A stretch of DNA of 64,000 nucleotides from Sclerurus mexicanus (GCA_013396755.1 VWZF01004871.1:955424-1019423), one strand, 5' to 3'; counted from the first letter of the stretch, positions 26,901-36,926 are shown. The notes: a model not told the origin generated them from the sequence alone. Translations and numbers: made by a program.

Positions 26901-29900
26901 TTTCCTCACTTGGCATCTTGCTTCCTGCCATAAGTCTTGACATGATGATTTGGAACAAATATTTTCATGTGCTGAACTGAAATGACAGTTTTGAAATATT
27001 TCTGAATATGTTCAGTTGCCTATATTCTCCCTAAGTTGACAAAAGTGTTTAGTATCATATGTGCATAAAATGTAGTGCTTTGTTTTATTTTAATTGCCTA
27101 TTTGTAATGTCTTATAATCTACAGGGGCATTAAACATACAGAGGAGTTTAAGGGCATCCCAGCTCACTGGGACAAGTCTGCCCTGCCTGAACTGGGATTC
27201 AAGGTTTGGAGCTTTTTTGTTTTCTGGTGGTTTTGTCATGTACAGGTTGACATATCACAAGTTCAGTGTTTCTTGTGCCTTTGTAAATGACTATTTCTTA
27301 TGTCATATAATGCAGAGGTATTAGTAAGTTTGAGCTTGATATCACGCTAGGCAGACCTAGAGGTGAAGCTAAACTCAAATTTAAACAAATGATGGCAGTA
27401 TAACTGTGGCAACATTGACTTTCACTGCTACTATTAATCCCTTGCCTTGGCACATTTGCCTGAAGCTTTTGCTGTGTTAATAAAACTATAACTGGTGCCT
27501 AAAATACATAGTTTTGAAGTCCAACATGCACTGAAGCATCAGAAGTAAATCATGCCTCTGAACTTCAGGGTAACCATTCCCTGAGCTGTGAACAGGTAGA
27601 CTTTTGTACGTCTGTGGACAACTGATGAAATCAGGAGAGTTCACAGAATCACACAGCATGGTTGGGCTTGGAAGAGGGGACCTCTGGAGACCATGGAGTC
27701 CAACTCCCCTGCTAAAGCAAATTCACCTAGGGCAGTTTGCATAGGATCATGTCCAGGTGGGTTTTGAATATCTCCAGGGAGACTCCACAACATCCCCGGG
27801 GCAACCTCTTCAGGATGGGATCTTTTATTCCAGTGGAATGAACTTGTTTACTTTTGTAACACACCCAGATAGGATCTTCATGGTTTGCTTTTTCTAATGT
27901 TCTGCCTTCTTCCATAGCCTTCTCTGTCAACTCTAGTAGCTGTATCTACAGCAAACATCTTATCTGAAGCTTGAAAATTACTAACTTGCAAAATGCAAAT
28001 CTTCAAGAAATTGTCAATAAAAAGTAGGGAAGGCTAATATTGACACTTTTTATGGTCCTAGGGAAACCACGCAAGTAAAGTTTGCTTGCTTTTAGGACTG
28101 TCATGTAAGGAACTGATTTTTGGTAGTGTGACCATACTCTTCCCTAAAAGTGTTCAAATAAAGCCTTTCCTGTTTATTTAGAAACACAACAGGCAGCGCA
28201 GTTTGTGTTAACTGGCTGTAGGGAGTATAAACTAAAAATATCTAAAAAAATACTCTTTGGTTTGCTCCAACATAAATTCGCTGTTACTTTTTTATTTATG
28301 TGCTCACTTCTGCTATGTATTTGGATACTGTTTTATTTACGCATACAAGTGTATCTTGGCCCAAACATTAAGAGGGGCTGGATGACTGCACAAAAGCATG
28401 CAGATCATTAATGTCCTGTGAGAAAGCAACCTGGGTGTCATAAACAATAGGAGTTAATGTTCCCTAGGTAAGAGCTCACTTTTACAAAGCAGGGATTTTT
28501 AATCTGCATTTTTTTCTGAGATAGTTTCTGCTGTTCATACCTATGCTTCACAGAAAAGACTTTAAAGGTCTAACTAGTGCACTAGATACGGTGGCTTTGT
28601 TATGATTTAGTAAAAGATAAAAGTAGCTTTTCAAACTTTTTCTTACAGCTGATTGAGCTTGACAGTTCTTCTGAAGAATACAAGAAAGTGAAGGTGGACT
28701 TTCAGCGCACAATGCCCAAAACAGCTATTAAAAGGATTTGTAGAGTTCAGAATCCATCTCTTTGGGAACTGTATCAATGGTATGTATAAAATACTGGTGT
28801 GGTATGTATATATGAAGTTTGTTGTTTCTGCAGTTAGCTGTATGGTAAAGATAGACATATGCATTCCTGAGATGCATCTGCTTCCACTCTCCCACTGAAA
28901 TACCTAGCCAATATCAACATTTAGATAAAGAGGTATCAACAAAACCAAAACTCAGTCAAGACACAGAGCTTAGCGTAGTCAGATGAGCTATGTGGGAGGA
29001 ATCCTTGCTCCCGAGTAAGTGGTTCTGACTTTTGCCAGGCCTGTGTTCAGAACAGCTGCCTTCCAGTAGAGTCTTGAAGCTGGTAGTCAGTCACATCTAG
29101 CACAAACACTGGTTTGCAGCTGGTCAAAACTGAAACAGCCTTCAAAATCAAATGCAAAACTCATGGAGGGAAAGCCTTAACTCCATGAACTCCTGTGTTT
29201 TGGGGAAAAAAGTACTGCTAAGATTCTACCTCCCCACAGGTAGTGAATGAAACAAAACGTTTTTAAGATTAAACATGTGGAGCAAGATACTATGTGTGCC
29301 CTAAGTTTAGGCCTTAATGTAAGGATTTTCAGAATGTACTCTGTGTAAAATTGTTTCTGAGTGCTAGTATGGCTGGAACCTGTGGGTATGGCCACTGTGG
29401 AACTGCTTTTTATTGCAGGCAGAAGGAGCTAATGCAGAAGAGCAATGGTGGAAAGGCTGCGGATGAGCGATTTTTATTTCATGGGACCAACAAAAAAGAC
29501 ATTGAGGCCATCTGTCAGCAAAACTTTGACTGGAGAATCTGTGGCCTTAATGGGACAGTCTACGGCAAAGGTTGTTTTTCAGCTCTTTTGTTAATCCTAG
29601 ACTTGCTAAAAAATTCTCAGTATTTACTGCAGGGGTGTAAAGTTAAAAAGGGGGCACTCAGCCAGTCTAGGGCTTCTCTCTGTGATGATGTGGGCAACAT
29701 AGCTGACTTTTGACAGTGGTCATTTGGAGCTAAGGCGTACTGAAAGGCCTTGGCCTCTGTGGTCCACTCAGTCCTTGGAAGAAAAGACAGACCTGGGAGA
29801 AGCCTGTTCTAGGGATGGTTTCTGCCAGACTCCAGGATTACTTCTGTTCCGCTTTCTTCGAACTCCTATAGGAAGACAACATGGCTTTTTTGGTTGGTTG

Positions 29901-30702
29901 GTTGGTTTGGTTTTTTTTTTCCCCAGGAACATAAATGCCATTCTGGTTACAGGCTTTTTGCCTTGTTAGCAAATTATATTCCTTTACATTGTCCTTTGTA
30001 CAGGAAATGACCAGCATACCAAGTGCAGTATCCAAGACAGGCTGAGTGGCTGACTAGCCACCTTTCTGAGGGAATACTGTGTGACTCTCAGAAATGTTCT
30101 GATGACTGTTAGTAGCCTCTGTCAGGAGATGAAGTTGGGTGAGATTGAGGAAGACGGACATCTAGGGTCAGGAGGCAATCTTTTAGAGGAATATGATAAC
30201 ATTTAAAATGTTACTTGGATGGCTTTTTAATATGTGTGCTGTGAAAAATCAAAATCATAGCTAATACACGATGGCCATTTTCACTAAGAGGGCCATACAG
30301 AATAAGTGAAGGCTTTAGGAAGGCTGTTGATGAACTGTTTAATGGATTTGTTTATTAATTCACTTTCACACTATTATCACTTTCTTCCCTGCAATTTTGG
30401 TGTCTTACCAACTCCGTCTTGGTGTCTCTTCTGCAGGAAGCTATTTTGCAAGGGATGCATCTTATTCTGACAAGTACTGTGGAACAGACTCATGTAAGAC
30501 CATGTTTCTGGCACGAGTGCTGGTGGGGGAGTTCACTTGTGGTTGTTCTGATTATGTTCGGCCTCCCATGAAGGACAGCCAGAACTTCTACGACAGTTGT
30601 GTGAACGACTTTTTAAACCCTTCTATCTTTGTCATCTTTGAGAAGCAGCAGATTTATCCAGAGTATCTCATAGAATACCAGGAATCGACCAAGCGCATAT
30701 AG
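14766..30702 (+). CDS. PARP12: PARP12, CCCH zinc-finger mono-ADP-ribosyltransferase (whole gene, exon 1 broken by assembly)
   Basis: This is a spliced gene of about 12 coding exons. Exons 2-12 give 563 residues with every junction phase consistent. CCCH fingers are visible at exon 1/2 (C-x7-C-x8-C-x3-H), exon 3 (a C-x12-C-x5-C-x3-H and a C-x7-C-x5-C-x3-H) and exon 4/5 (C-x7-C-x5-C-x3-H). WWE domains follow in exons 5-6 and 6-8, and the PARP catalytic domain spans exons 10-12. The catalytic positions read H (LFHGT), Y (GSYFAR) and I (PSIFVIF), the H-Y-I triad of PARP12. By family knowledge it transfers single ADP-ribose units onto proteins, is interferon-inducible, sits at the Golgi or stress granules and restricts RNA viruses. 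Its relative ZC3HAV1/PARP13 lacks an active triad and fits less well. Nothing in exons 2-12 is frameshifted. Exon 1 lies in two pieces (14766-14947 and 16566-16626) with unrelated duplicated DNA between them. Confidence 0.95.
14949..16117. repeat. 1.16 kb duplicated block, copy 2 (probable false duplication)
   Basis: This is the second copy of 13312-14476. It starts right after the single N at 14948 and, unlike copy 1, runs smoothly into the PARP12 promoter region at 16118. It carries a 4-base insertion relative to copy 1 near 15367 and three noted substitutions. Copy 2 is probably the one in the correct position, because it is contiguous with the promoter and the end of exon 1. Confidence 0.85.
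15190..15247 (+). mobile_element. CR1 LINE 3'-end fragment (copy 2, within duplicated block)
   Basis: This is identical to the CR1 tail at 13553-13610 and is present only because the block is duplicated. It counts as one genomic insertion if the duplication is false. Confidence 0.5.
16200..17000 (+). promoter_or_regulatory. PARP12: PARP12 promoter / CpG-island-like region
   Basis: GC content and CpG frequency rise sharply compared with the AT-rich surroundings, and the region brackets the end of exon 1. Positions 16400-16564 are strongly G-rich on the + strand (repeated GGGGAGG, GGGCAGG and similar). Intron 1 has a G-run near 16897-16909. No TATA box is evident. PARP12 is interferon-inducible in other vertebrates, so an ISRE is expected. 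I see only a weak half match, GAAAGGAAA, at 16129-16137. Single Ns at 16565 and 16913 mark places where sequence was lost or collapsed, so the true start site and any ISRE may be missing. Confidence 0.65.
16566..16626 (+). CDS. PARP12: PARP12 exon 1, 3' end
   Basis: The frame reads GRLHLCKYHLKGHCRNQGP and is followed by the donor GTGAGC at 16627. It supplies the first two cysteines of the first CCCH finger. The exon ends in phase 2 (AG), and joined to exon 2 it gives Arg followed by KECRFAH, which completes the finger. The piece follows directly on a single N, so the 5' part of the exon is missing here. It is most likely the fragment stranded at 14766-14947 plus sequence lost in the gap. Confidence 0.9.
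17211..17346 (+). CDS. PARP12: PARP12 exon 2
   Basis: The acceptor is TAACTCGTAG and the donor GTGAGT. It enters with one base completing the split Arg codon and leaves in phase 0. It contains the last Cys and His of zinc finger 1 (ECRFAH) and the segment ending LLLQNDSSLLPE, a well conserved PARP12 motif before the next finger. Confidence 0.93.
17495..17848 (-). mobile_element. LTR A, minus-oriented fragment, PARP12 intron 2
   Basis: The segment begins TGTGGTGGGTTAAGCC, the reverse complement of the 3' end of the LTRs further right. It contains GAGATAAAGACAGTTTAA, the complement of their polyadenylation region. It ends in a stretch (about 17803-17843) that is the reverse complement of the 'ggccaaagggatattcc' part of LTR B. 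It stops where LTR B starts, so the two lie head to head. Confidence 0.7.
17849..18377 (+). mobile_element. LTR B, sense-oriented solo LTR, PARP12 intron 2
   Basis: The element starts with a diverged 'tcctagttttggctgagaca' and contains the family landmarks: GTGCTGTGTTTTGGATTCAG, 'ggccaaagggatattcc', GGTGAGCAATTGCATTGTGC and ATTAAA at 18277-18282. It lacks the usual last 25 or so bases ('ggggttaaaccacga') because LTR C begins there. No gag/pol/env reading frame is attached. Confidence 0.8.
18378..18607 (+). mobile_element. LTR C, 5' part only, sense, PARP12 intron 2
   Basis: It starts GTTCCTGGTTTCAGCTGGG directly after LTR B and matches the first 230 or so bases of LTRs B, E and F. It breaks off after 'ccaaagggatg', where an inverted copy of the LTR start (LTR D) begins. 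Confidence 0.75.
18608..18704 (-). mobile_element. LTR D, inverted copy of the LTR 5' end
   Basis: This reads as the reverse complement of the family's first 95 or so bases: 'tgttatcaac', then 'aacccaaaacatagtg', 'gaaggaagttaactcc' and finally a diverged 'ccagatccagtac'. With LTR C it forms an inverted repeat with arms of roughly 95 bases and a spacer of about 130 bases. Confidence 0.65.
19049..19343 (+). CDS. PARP12: PARP12 exon 3
   Basis: The acceptor is TACCCAAG and the donor GTAAGT; the exon enters in phase 0 and leaves in phase 1. It encodes VCLHYNKGDGPHGSC, a finger with a long first loop, followed by a compact C-x7-C-x5-C-x3-H finger (CQYFLRGQ, CRFGSS, CKRSH). A linker with two copies of MYDI spaced ten residues apart comes next. 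This matches the tandem zinc-finger core of PARP12 in order and spacing. Confidence 0.95.
20278..20373 (+). CDS. PARP12: PARP12 exon 4
   Basis: The acceptor is CCCTCTAG and the donor GTAGGT; phase 1 in, phase 1 out. A Ser/Arg-rich linker leads into EQICLYHLYRSCGFK, the first half of the next CCCH finger. Exon 5 supplies the remaining Cys and His. Confidence 0.93.
21239..21812 (+). mobile_element. LTR E, near-complete solo LTR, PARP12 intron 4
   Basis: It runs from 'ccctggtttcagctgggata' to 'ctggggttaaaccacga', and all family landmarks are in order. It carries ATTAAA at 21688-21693 and a TATA-like AT stretch near 21640-21660. There is no internal retroviral sequence, so it is a solo LTR left by recombination. 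I see no convincing target-site duplication. Confidence 0.85.
22259..22382 (+). CDS. PARP12: PARP12 exon 5
   Basis: The acceptor is TTTTACAG and the donor GTATAA, a weak but acceptable consensus. It enters in phase 1 and completes finger C-x5-C-x3-H as EKCIRTH. It then starts the first WWE domain at HLPYRWQ, with the second conserved Trp in STWKDL. It leaves in phase 2. Confidence 0.94.
23102..23297 (+). CDS. PARP12: PARP12 exon 6
   Basis: The acceptor is TTTTTATAG and the donor GTAAGT; phase 2 in, phase 0 out. It ends the first WWE domain with RRLSTASSVTKPPHFILTT, a hallmark PARP12 segment, and opens the second at EWIWYWKDEYDMWQEYG. The section before RRLST has four Cys within about eleven residues, more than I expect from mammalian PARP12. 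Confidence 0.95.
23648..24200 (+). mobile_element. LTR F, near-complete solo LTR, PARP12 intron 6
   Basis: It starts TGTCCTGGTTTTGACTGGG and ends 'ctggggttaaaccatgac'. The landmarks include GTGCTGTG-like text at the start, GGTGAGCAATTGTATTGTGC and ATTAAA at 24076-24081. No internal retroviral genes are present. It is the same family and orientation as LTRs B, C and E. Confidence 0.85.
24447..24567 (+). CDS. PARP12: PARP12 exon 7
   Basis: The acceptor is CTGACAG and the donor GTAGGT; phase 0 in, phase 1 out. It encodes the middle of the second WWE domain: VSSDDLEKAYIA and FKAGRHEYELNFE, the latter being the typical WWE 'Y-x-L-D/N-F' strand that in some WWE domains contacts ADP-ribose. Confidence 0.94.
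26039..26135 (+). CDS. PARP12: PARP12 exon 8
   Basis: The acceptor is TTTCCCAG and the donor GTGAGG; phase 1 in, phase 2 out. It ends the second WWE domain with MIQKNLRF and KICRRPKFVS, then enters the linker to the catalytic domain. Confidence 0.92.
26724..26788. repeat. Imperfect 37-base tandem duplication, intron 8
   Basis: TTTCTGTCATACTGATATG at 26724 recurs at 26761 as TTTCTGTCATACTGATGTG, and both are followed by ATACTGGAT. Two units are present, the second incomplete. Confidence 0.8.
27125..27203 (+). CDS. PARP12: PARP12 exon 9
   Basis: The acceptor is ATCTACAG and the donor GTTTGG, a weak match. It enters in phase 2 and leaves in phase 0. It encodes IPAHWDKSALPELGFK, the lead-in to the PARP catalytic domain, comparable to the 'P..WD..ALPD.GF' segment of PARP12. 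Confidence 0.93.
27641..27822 (-). mobile_element. CR1 LINE 3' end, minus orientation, PARP12 intron 9
   Basis: On the + strand it reads as the complement of a CR1 3' end: TCACAGAATCACACAGCATGG, 'ttgggcttggaagagg', 'gagtccaactcccctgctaa' and 'gggttttgaatatctccagg'. It is 5'-truncated, as usual for CR1, and too short to encode anything. Confidence 0.85.
28649..28779 (+). CDS. PARP12: PARP12 exon 10
   Basis: The acceptor is TTCTTACAG and the donor GTATGT; phase 0 in, phase 2 out. It encodes the start of the catalytic domain: LDSSSEEYKKV, then IKRICRVQNPSLWELYQW, the helix that precedes the NAD-binding core in this subfamily. Confidence 0.95.
29419..29570 (+). CDS. PARP12: PARP12 exon 11 (catalytic His)
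   Basis: The acceptor is TATTGCAG and the donor GTTGTT, a poor match. It encodes GGKAADERFLFHGT, which contains the NAD-binding catalytic His, then ICQQNFDWRICGLNGTVYGKG. Phase 2 in, phase 1 out. Skipping it would remove the active site. Confidence 0.95.
30437..30702 (+). CDS. PARP12: PARP12 exon 12 (terminal coding exon)
   Basis: The acceptor is TTCTGCAG. It encodes GSYFARDASYSDKYC with the catalytic Tyr, MFLARVLVGEFT, then NPSIFVIFEKQQIYPEYLI, in which Ile stands where poly-ADP-ribosylating PARPs have Glu. It ends STKRI and TAG at 30700-30702. The Ile predicts mono-ADP-ribosylation (family knowledge). The C-terminus is shorter than that of human PARP12. Confidence 0.96.
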
Positions 30703-32845
30703 CAGCAAAACCTGTCATTGCTATGTTTAACTGGTGTGAACATTTTTTAGTATTGGCTTAAGAGAGAAAAAGTGATTTTTGTAGAAGTAGTGTGATCAGA
30801 TAGGTGAATGTTCAGGAGCAATTATTCTCTATCCTTTCTGTGCAATAGAAAACAAGGGGTAAAAAGACAGAGGATGTTTTAGAATTCCTAAAATCCTGTC
30901 TCTGTCTCCTATTCTTTAGCAGCTTTCACATTTCCCTGCATTACTAGAGACTTTTATAAATTTAATAGAAGAAATCGCTGATTCTTGTAGCACGAGAATT
31001 AGCCATGACAGCAAACAATTCATGACAGTTCAAACAATTTTTTTCAGCAAGTTCAAACAGAAATGTTTCAGGATAGATCTTTACATGTGCTCATTGATCA
31101 GAGGCTGTGTCCCTCTACCTGTTTATCTTTTAGCTCAAAACTGGATAACACCTGTTTCTTTAGTAATTTGTCTCCAGTAACAGTAGACATTCAGGTGCTT
31201 GCAAATGTGATTGTACAATCTCTGTGCTCAACTCATTACATAAATTCTTAGTAGCACTCCTTTTTGTTCCTGCTTAATCTTCACCAAGAAAACCTCAAAA
31301 ATTAAACTTGCTTGTTCAAAGGGAACAGAGACTTATTTTCACTTGTTAATTTTCTCATTTAAAACAAGTACCAAAGATACAAGCGTAGTAAGGGTTGCTT
31401 GGTGCTGTGTGATTTGATTTATTTACTCTATCAAGTAAATGCTGTATTTTATGTCAATGAGAACACCAGTTTTTCATGACTTTCACTGTGCCTACAAAAG
31501 AAAGAATGCTGGCAGGTGCCATGGAGGAAGCAGAGGAGCCAACTAATGCTGTTATTTAATACCATACTAATGAGTGAAACATGCTGCTTGTACTGCTTGA
31601 TTATCAGTACCTTGTTTCTGTGGAGCAACTTCATGGTTCTCTTAAGGCTGTTGGGAAGGATGGTGAGTGGCTGCCTCTCATTAGGTGCAGTGGCTCTTTG
31701 GCTGCAGTAGATACACAGATTACCTGTGTCATCAAGCTGTCTTTGGACTTTTTTCCTTTTTTTTCCAATCGAAATGTGCTTATCTGGGAAGTGGTTTTCA
31801 GCCACAGAGCTGAAATCTTTAAAAATCTGAAGATTAAGTTGAATATTTCATTGTTCCCAGCAGAAGATGTTAATAGTGTTGAGCAGTCAGCATATACGTG
31901 TGCAACTAAAAAACTTGAACTGTATTTTTTTAATATTAAAGTTGCTGGTGCATAGATAAATTTAATGCACTTGGGTGAATACTGGTTAGCTATAGTGTAC
32001 TTCAGAAGCCTTAAGACATACTTTTTATATGACGTGAAAAAGCTCATCTCTAGAACCATTCTTTTTAAATTACCTGGATGATTATTGACAGGTGTGGACT
32101 GGGTAACTCTTGATTACATCAGCACTGTGAACCAAGAACTTAACCATGATTAGCTGGAGTAAGGCTGTGCAGACTCCTTTTTATGTGAACTGTAAAACTA
32201 ATAGCATGATACCTAAAGGAAAATTTAACTCCTATTTTTGTTTAATCCCAGTAAAACACTGGATATGGAAAAGCAAGTTGACTATATTATTTCTTTTGAA
32301 AGATTGGTAATAGAACATAGACAATAAATCTCACATCAGCAAATGAGCTTGTCAGCAAATAGTACATTCATTGAGGAGAAAAACTTGGATGAAAGCTGTC
32401 ATACCTGTGCAGAATAAGGTTTTTCTGCCAAAACAAAACCCATGTTCATCTACATGTTAAGGGCAAGTGAGAATACTGGTAGTATGCCTTTTTTCCTCAG
32501 AACATAAGCAGCATTTCAGCTAATAATAGCTTAAGTCATGCTAATCTTTTGCCAGAAAATTGAAGCAAACATTCTTTTTCATGCAAAAAGTTGAGCTATT
32601 TTTTTATAGACTTTTTATATTTTTAAAACCTTTAACTTAATTCTTGCAGAGGATGTATGTATGCTTGTGTGTGTGTATGTGTGTAAGTAAAATAGCAAAT
32701 AACATGCCTGGTTGTAGTACTTTGTCATCTGTTATTTCTCCATTATCACAGAAAAACAAAAGTTGCCATGTTTTCCACTTTTGAAACCACGATGGTAACT
32801 TTCTTGTGTGTAGTCAATAAACAGATATTCAAACCACTAAATTCC
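30703..32845 (+). other. PARP12: PARP12 3' UTR (end approximate)
   Basis: This is non-coding AT-rich DNA after the stop, with no downstream exon in frame. Three candidate polyadenylation signals are visible: ATTAAA at 31935-31940, AATAAA at 32323-32328 and AATAAA at 32816-32821. The last has a T/G-rich tail after it and is my preferred end. A short TG-rich stretch lies at 32665-32692. Which site is used cannot be told from sequence. Confidence 0.55.
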
Positions 32846-35484
32846 CTCTAATGGTTTTCTCTCTCTCAATACTGAAAGTATCATGTTTCAATACACTTAC
32901 GAGTATTTGTAAACTCTTAGAGACAGTTAAGTAGTAGTAGTCCCTTTAGCTGTTTGGATTGCATTTGGAAATGAACAGATTAAAGAGATGTTTGCATTAA
33001 ATCTAAACTTTAGAAAAAAAGTAATATTGAATCTCTTCCTGAGTGAGGAGGATATCTTTTTGCTACTTAGGACAAGAAACTGAGCAGGAACAGTGTAATG
33101 ATATGTCACTCATTCCTACACCATGTGAGGAGAAAGATAAGCTGTGAAGGTTGTTTCCTTTTTCGGTAACAGGTCCATCCTGGCAAGACAGACGGCAAAG
33201 CCAGCAGAAGCCAAACAGCTTTGCTATACCAGCAGCGTGGTATGGAGGATGGTAGTTTATGGACCCCTGATTCCCTACTGGCTGAGTTGGGAAAGGGTCT
33301 GGCAGCCACTAAAGTCAGCACACTGCACCATTTAATGTTTTACCTGTAACCAGGTTTGTGATGCTATTCTGCCTAGATTTGTAAGATGGGGGTGTCAAAA
33401 TCCTGTCTAAGTGGCAGTACACTATCTGGTTCAGATACCTGCGGCCTGGCAAAGTAGGAGGTGGTGGATAAGAGGAACTTGGGTGGGTGGCATGTACCAG
33501 CTATGGTGGTGTGCTCAGTGCTGTTTGGCCTGGAGAAGGCTTGCACTTTGCTTCTAGGAACCATTGCTCAGAGCTGCCTTTGGGCCAAAGGGCAAGTGGG
33601 AGTTGCAGAAATGCTACTTAACTTGGACTGCGCCCAGCACAAGATCCAGATGGGATGGCTGGTAGAGGGCCAGGATTACCGGTGCTTCCCTGTTTTACCA
33701 AGGGATAGACTACATGGGCCTCTGTAGCTGCTTTACTCTTCTTTCTTCAGGCCCAGTCATGAATTTATCTTGACTTGCAAAAATTCTGCCAGTTGAGGGA
33801 ATCCTGCTCCCACCTTGAAAGTAGCCACAGCAGCCAGTAGTGCAGGGAGAAAACATCTTGGAGACACATGAGACTTTTCAGGGTAAGAAGGAAGTGAGCA
33901 AGGGCCAGCATGAACCAAGCAATGACATAGTTTGTAAGTCAGCTTCAAATTCTTTTATCAAGTTTTCTACTGTAAACACTTGGAATAGTCTGGTATCAGG
34001 TGAAGATGTGTCCAAGATGCTCATTTCCTAAAGTATCACAAACAGGAGGAAATTCTGCAGTTTAATGCCAGATAAGAATAGATAGCTCAAATTTGCAATC
34101 AATGAAACATAATAATTTCTAACATGCAACTCTGCTTTTCTAGGAATACCATTTATAAAGTACAAAACCGTAAAGCTTTTTTTCTATTAGCAGGCTCGTT
34201 AAAAATACCATTTTATACTGACAGCTTTCTGTAATCATTACAAAGATCAGAAGATGTTTTTAATAGAGGCTTTCCTTTACCAAGCAGCCTTTGCTTTGTA
34301 TCAGCTGTCAGAGAATGACTAAAACGTTTTTGTAGCACAGACATGCCCAATTTTAAACAAACCCATAGCTCAGCAATGCAAGACAACACACTTACTGTTT
34401 CTGAGGAGAGGAATGAGTTTACATTGGTTTCTTTGTTCCTTCCTAAACGCAACTGCTGTTGACTGAAGGATGCTGTACCAGAAATGCTAATAGACACCAT
34501 GGCTTAAGGATATAAAGCTACATTTTGATGTTGCAACTATAAACATAATACAGAGGGGGTTTTGATTGGATTTTTTTTGGTGGCTGTTTTTGTTTGTTTG
34601 GGGGTGCTTTTCATTTTGTTTTTGTTTGTTTGTTGGGTTTTTTTAATTAATTCTAAAGCAAACTCTGCTCAGGATCAGTTTGGGACCATGTTATATGAGT
34701 GCACAAATGCACTGTGATTAACATGATATTACCAGTTTCTGTTTTGGAGAGATGTTGGCAGTTTTGTGTCTTGTTTTTCTGCAAATGTGTGCTTCCAGAA
34801 GGCTTGCTGATCCCTCAAGACAGCCTGCTCTGTAGGTGTGTTGCTGAGCTCACAGCCAGGGTGAGGTCCAGCATTATTAAGTATCATGAAACATGTCTGT
34901 GCAGTGTCTGGTGACTGTATCACCAACTGTTATTTAAAAGGAACAAATGGCTTGGGGCTCTTCCTATATTACTGGAAAGCTGGCAGCCTTTTCTCTTGTC
35001 TCTTCTAGCTGTCACACTCAGCCTGCATGCAGAACAAGGGTTGATGCACTTCCAGAAATCTGACTTCAGATGCAAAAATAATTTCTCTATTCCATACTAC
35101 TACAAACTGACAGGTGAAAACAGATAACACTTCCTAACCAGAAAACTTTGCAGAACAGTTGAAAAAGTGTTAGCACAGACTCAAGTGAGTTTCCTTGCAC
35201 ACATACTCTCCATGTTTGAGTTGAATGCAGCTGGGAAAGACTCTTGGTTCATTTTCCAAGCCTGTAAGATGTGACATACAGCTGCAGCCACTGCAGGACT
35301 GGTTTTTTCCAGCATAAACACGGTATTTGAAATGGCGCTGGTGGAGAGGAAACTCACTGCATCCCAATCATACCAGTTTGGTGCCAGTGTCAGCCCAGAG
35401 CCTGGAGAGGGATGGCTGGTCAGCACCTGAAGAGCAGCACAAGGGAATTCCAGCCACTCCAGACAGTAAGTTGACTTCATTGGG

Positions 35485-35790
35485 GTCAAACTTAAATGCC
35501 TCTGTGCAAAAACATGCTGCATGTGGAATAAAAAAGGGGGTTGGAGATATGCACGTGTCTGCAGGTCTGTGATCTTACTGGCATCATAGAGACATGGTGG
35601 GATGGCTCCTATGAGGAAGGGCAGTTGAAGGGGATGAGAAGGGAGTCGCCCTCTCTCAATGACCAGGTGGAGTGCATGAAGCTCCACTTCGGGATAGATG
35701 AGGAGGTGACTGAAAGCTGTATGTATAAGCTATATAGTAAATCAGCCTCCAGCATACTATTTTTGAGAGGGAAAATGATAGATAATGTGT
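35485..35790 (+). mobile_element. CR1 LINE ORF2 endonuclease relic
   Basis: The translation contains a degenerate 'LKCL..' start of the CR1 endonuclease, then DLTGIIETWWDGSYE and DQVECMKLHFGIDEEVTES. These correspond to the 'ITETWWD' and 'ECM.L..G.DEE.TES' blocks of avian CR1 ORF2. The frame shifts between blocks and about 15 residues around 'SYDW...GGG' are lost. It is a dead internal fragment. Confidence 0.75.
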
Positions 35791-35977
35791 AGAAACTAAG
35801 GTAAATACAGTGCATTGCTTTTTAAATAAATAGCAATCACTCCATCAGCAATTCATATAATCAGTGTGTCTGTAACAGGGCACTTCTGTTTTGCAGGCCA
35901 GAGATGCCCCATGGAAATAGGAGCAATTCCAAGACTGCCAGGTCAATACTTCAACTAGTACCTTTAGAGTTCTGGTT

Positions 35978-35996
35978 AAAAAAAAAAAAAAAAAAA
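35978..35996 (+). repeat. Poly-A tract (19 A)
   Basis: An uninterrupted A run after GGTT. It is not clearly the tail of the CR1 relic, since CR1 ends in an octamer repeat instead of poly-A. Confidence 0.9.
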
Positions 35997-36393
35997 CATG
36001 AAAGAGAAAGACAATCTTCAGGAACAAGATGCAGTCATTTGATCAGTGTTCAGGCAGCATGTGGGAAGAAGGCAGCAAAAGATAGGGACCTAGCCAGGGA
36101 TCAGTGAGCAGATGGCTCCTTCCAGAAATCCTTGCAATGAAGATGAGCAGTCAGTCTCATCCTCCTGCTGCCGTGACACTTATCTGTGCATATCACCAAG
36201 AGAGATGCTGTACCTAAGGAAACCTCAAGCAGAGAATGTCAAGCAGGCAGAAGGTCAAGACTTACAAAGAACCAAAGGTGCTTCCTTATTTTTATAGTGC
36301 CATAAGAATCTTTGTTATATACAAAATTTTAAAGAAAAAAGACAAACGAAAAAAGGACCTTGAGACTGCACCAACCTCTTCTCATGGTTTTGT

Positions 36394-36926
36394 TGTTGTG
36401 GCTTAAACCCCAGCTGGCAGCTAAGCCCCACAGAGCCTCCCTTCCCCCCAGTGGGATGAGGGAAAGAATCAGAAAAGTAATAGTGAGAAAACTCATGGGT
36501 TGAGATAAAGACAGTTTAATAGGTAAAGCAAAAGCTACACACAAAACAAGGAATTCATTTACTTCCCAGGGGCAGGCAGGTGTTCCACCATCTCCAGGAA
36601 AGCAGAGCTCTGGTGTGCACAACAGTGACTTGGGAAGACAAAGATTATCACTCTGAATATCCCCACCCCTCCTTTTTCTTCCCACAGCTTTATATGCTAT
36701 ACATTATGCCACATGGTATGAAATGTCCCTGTGGTCAGTGGGGGTCAGCTGTCCCAGCCGTGTCCCCTCCCAACTGCTTGTGCACCATCAGTCTCCTTGC
36801 TGCTGGAGTGGTGTAAGAAGAAGAAAAGGCCTTGACTCTTTTCAAGCACTGCTAATAATGAAAGACAAATCCAAAACAGAGCCCCATACTGCTATGAAGA
36901 AAATTATCCTAGCCAAAGCCAGCACA
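36394..36926 (-). mobile_element. LTR G, near-complete solo LTR, minus orientation
   Basis: On the minus strand it begins TGTGCTGGCTTTGGC and ends 'ggggtttaagccacaaca', so it has TG...CA ends. It carries the family landmarks: the complement of GAGATAAAGACAGTTTAAT (poly(A) region, near 36500) and of AAATCCAAAACAGAG near 36868. The middle differs from LTRs B, E and F, so it is a related subfamily. No internal genes are present. Confidence 0.75.
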
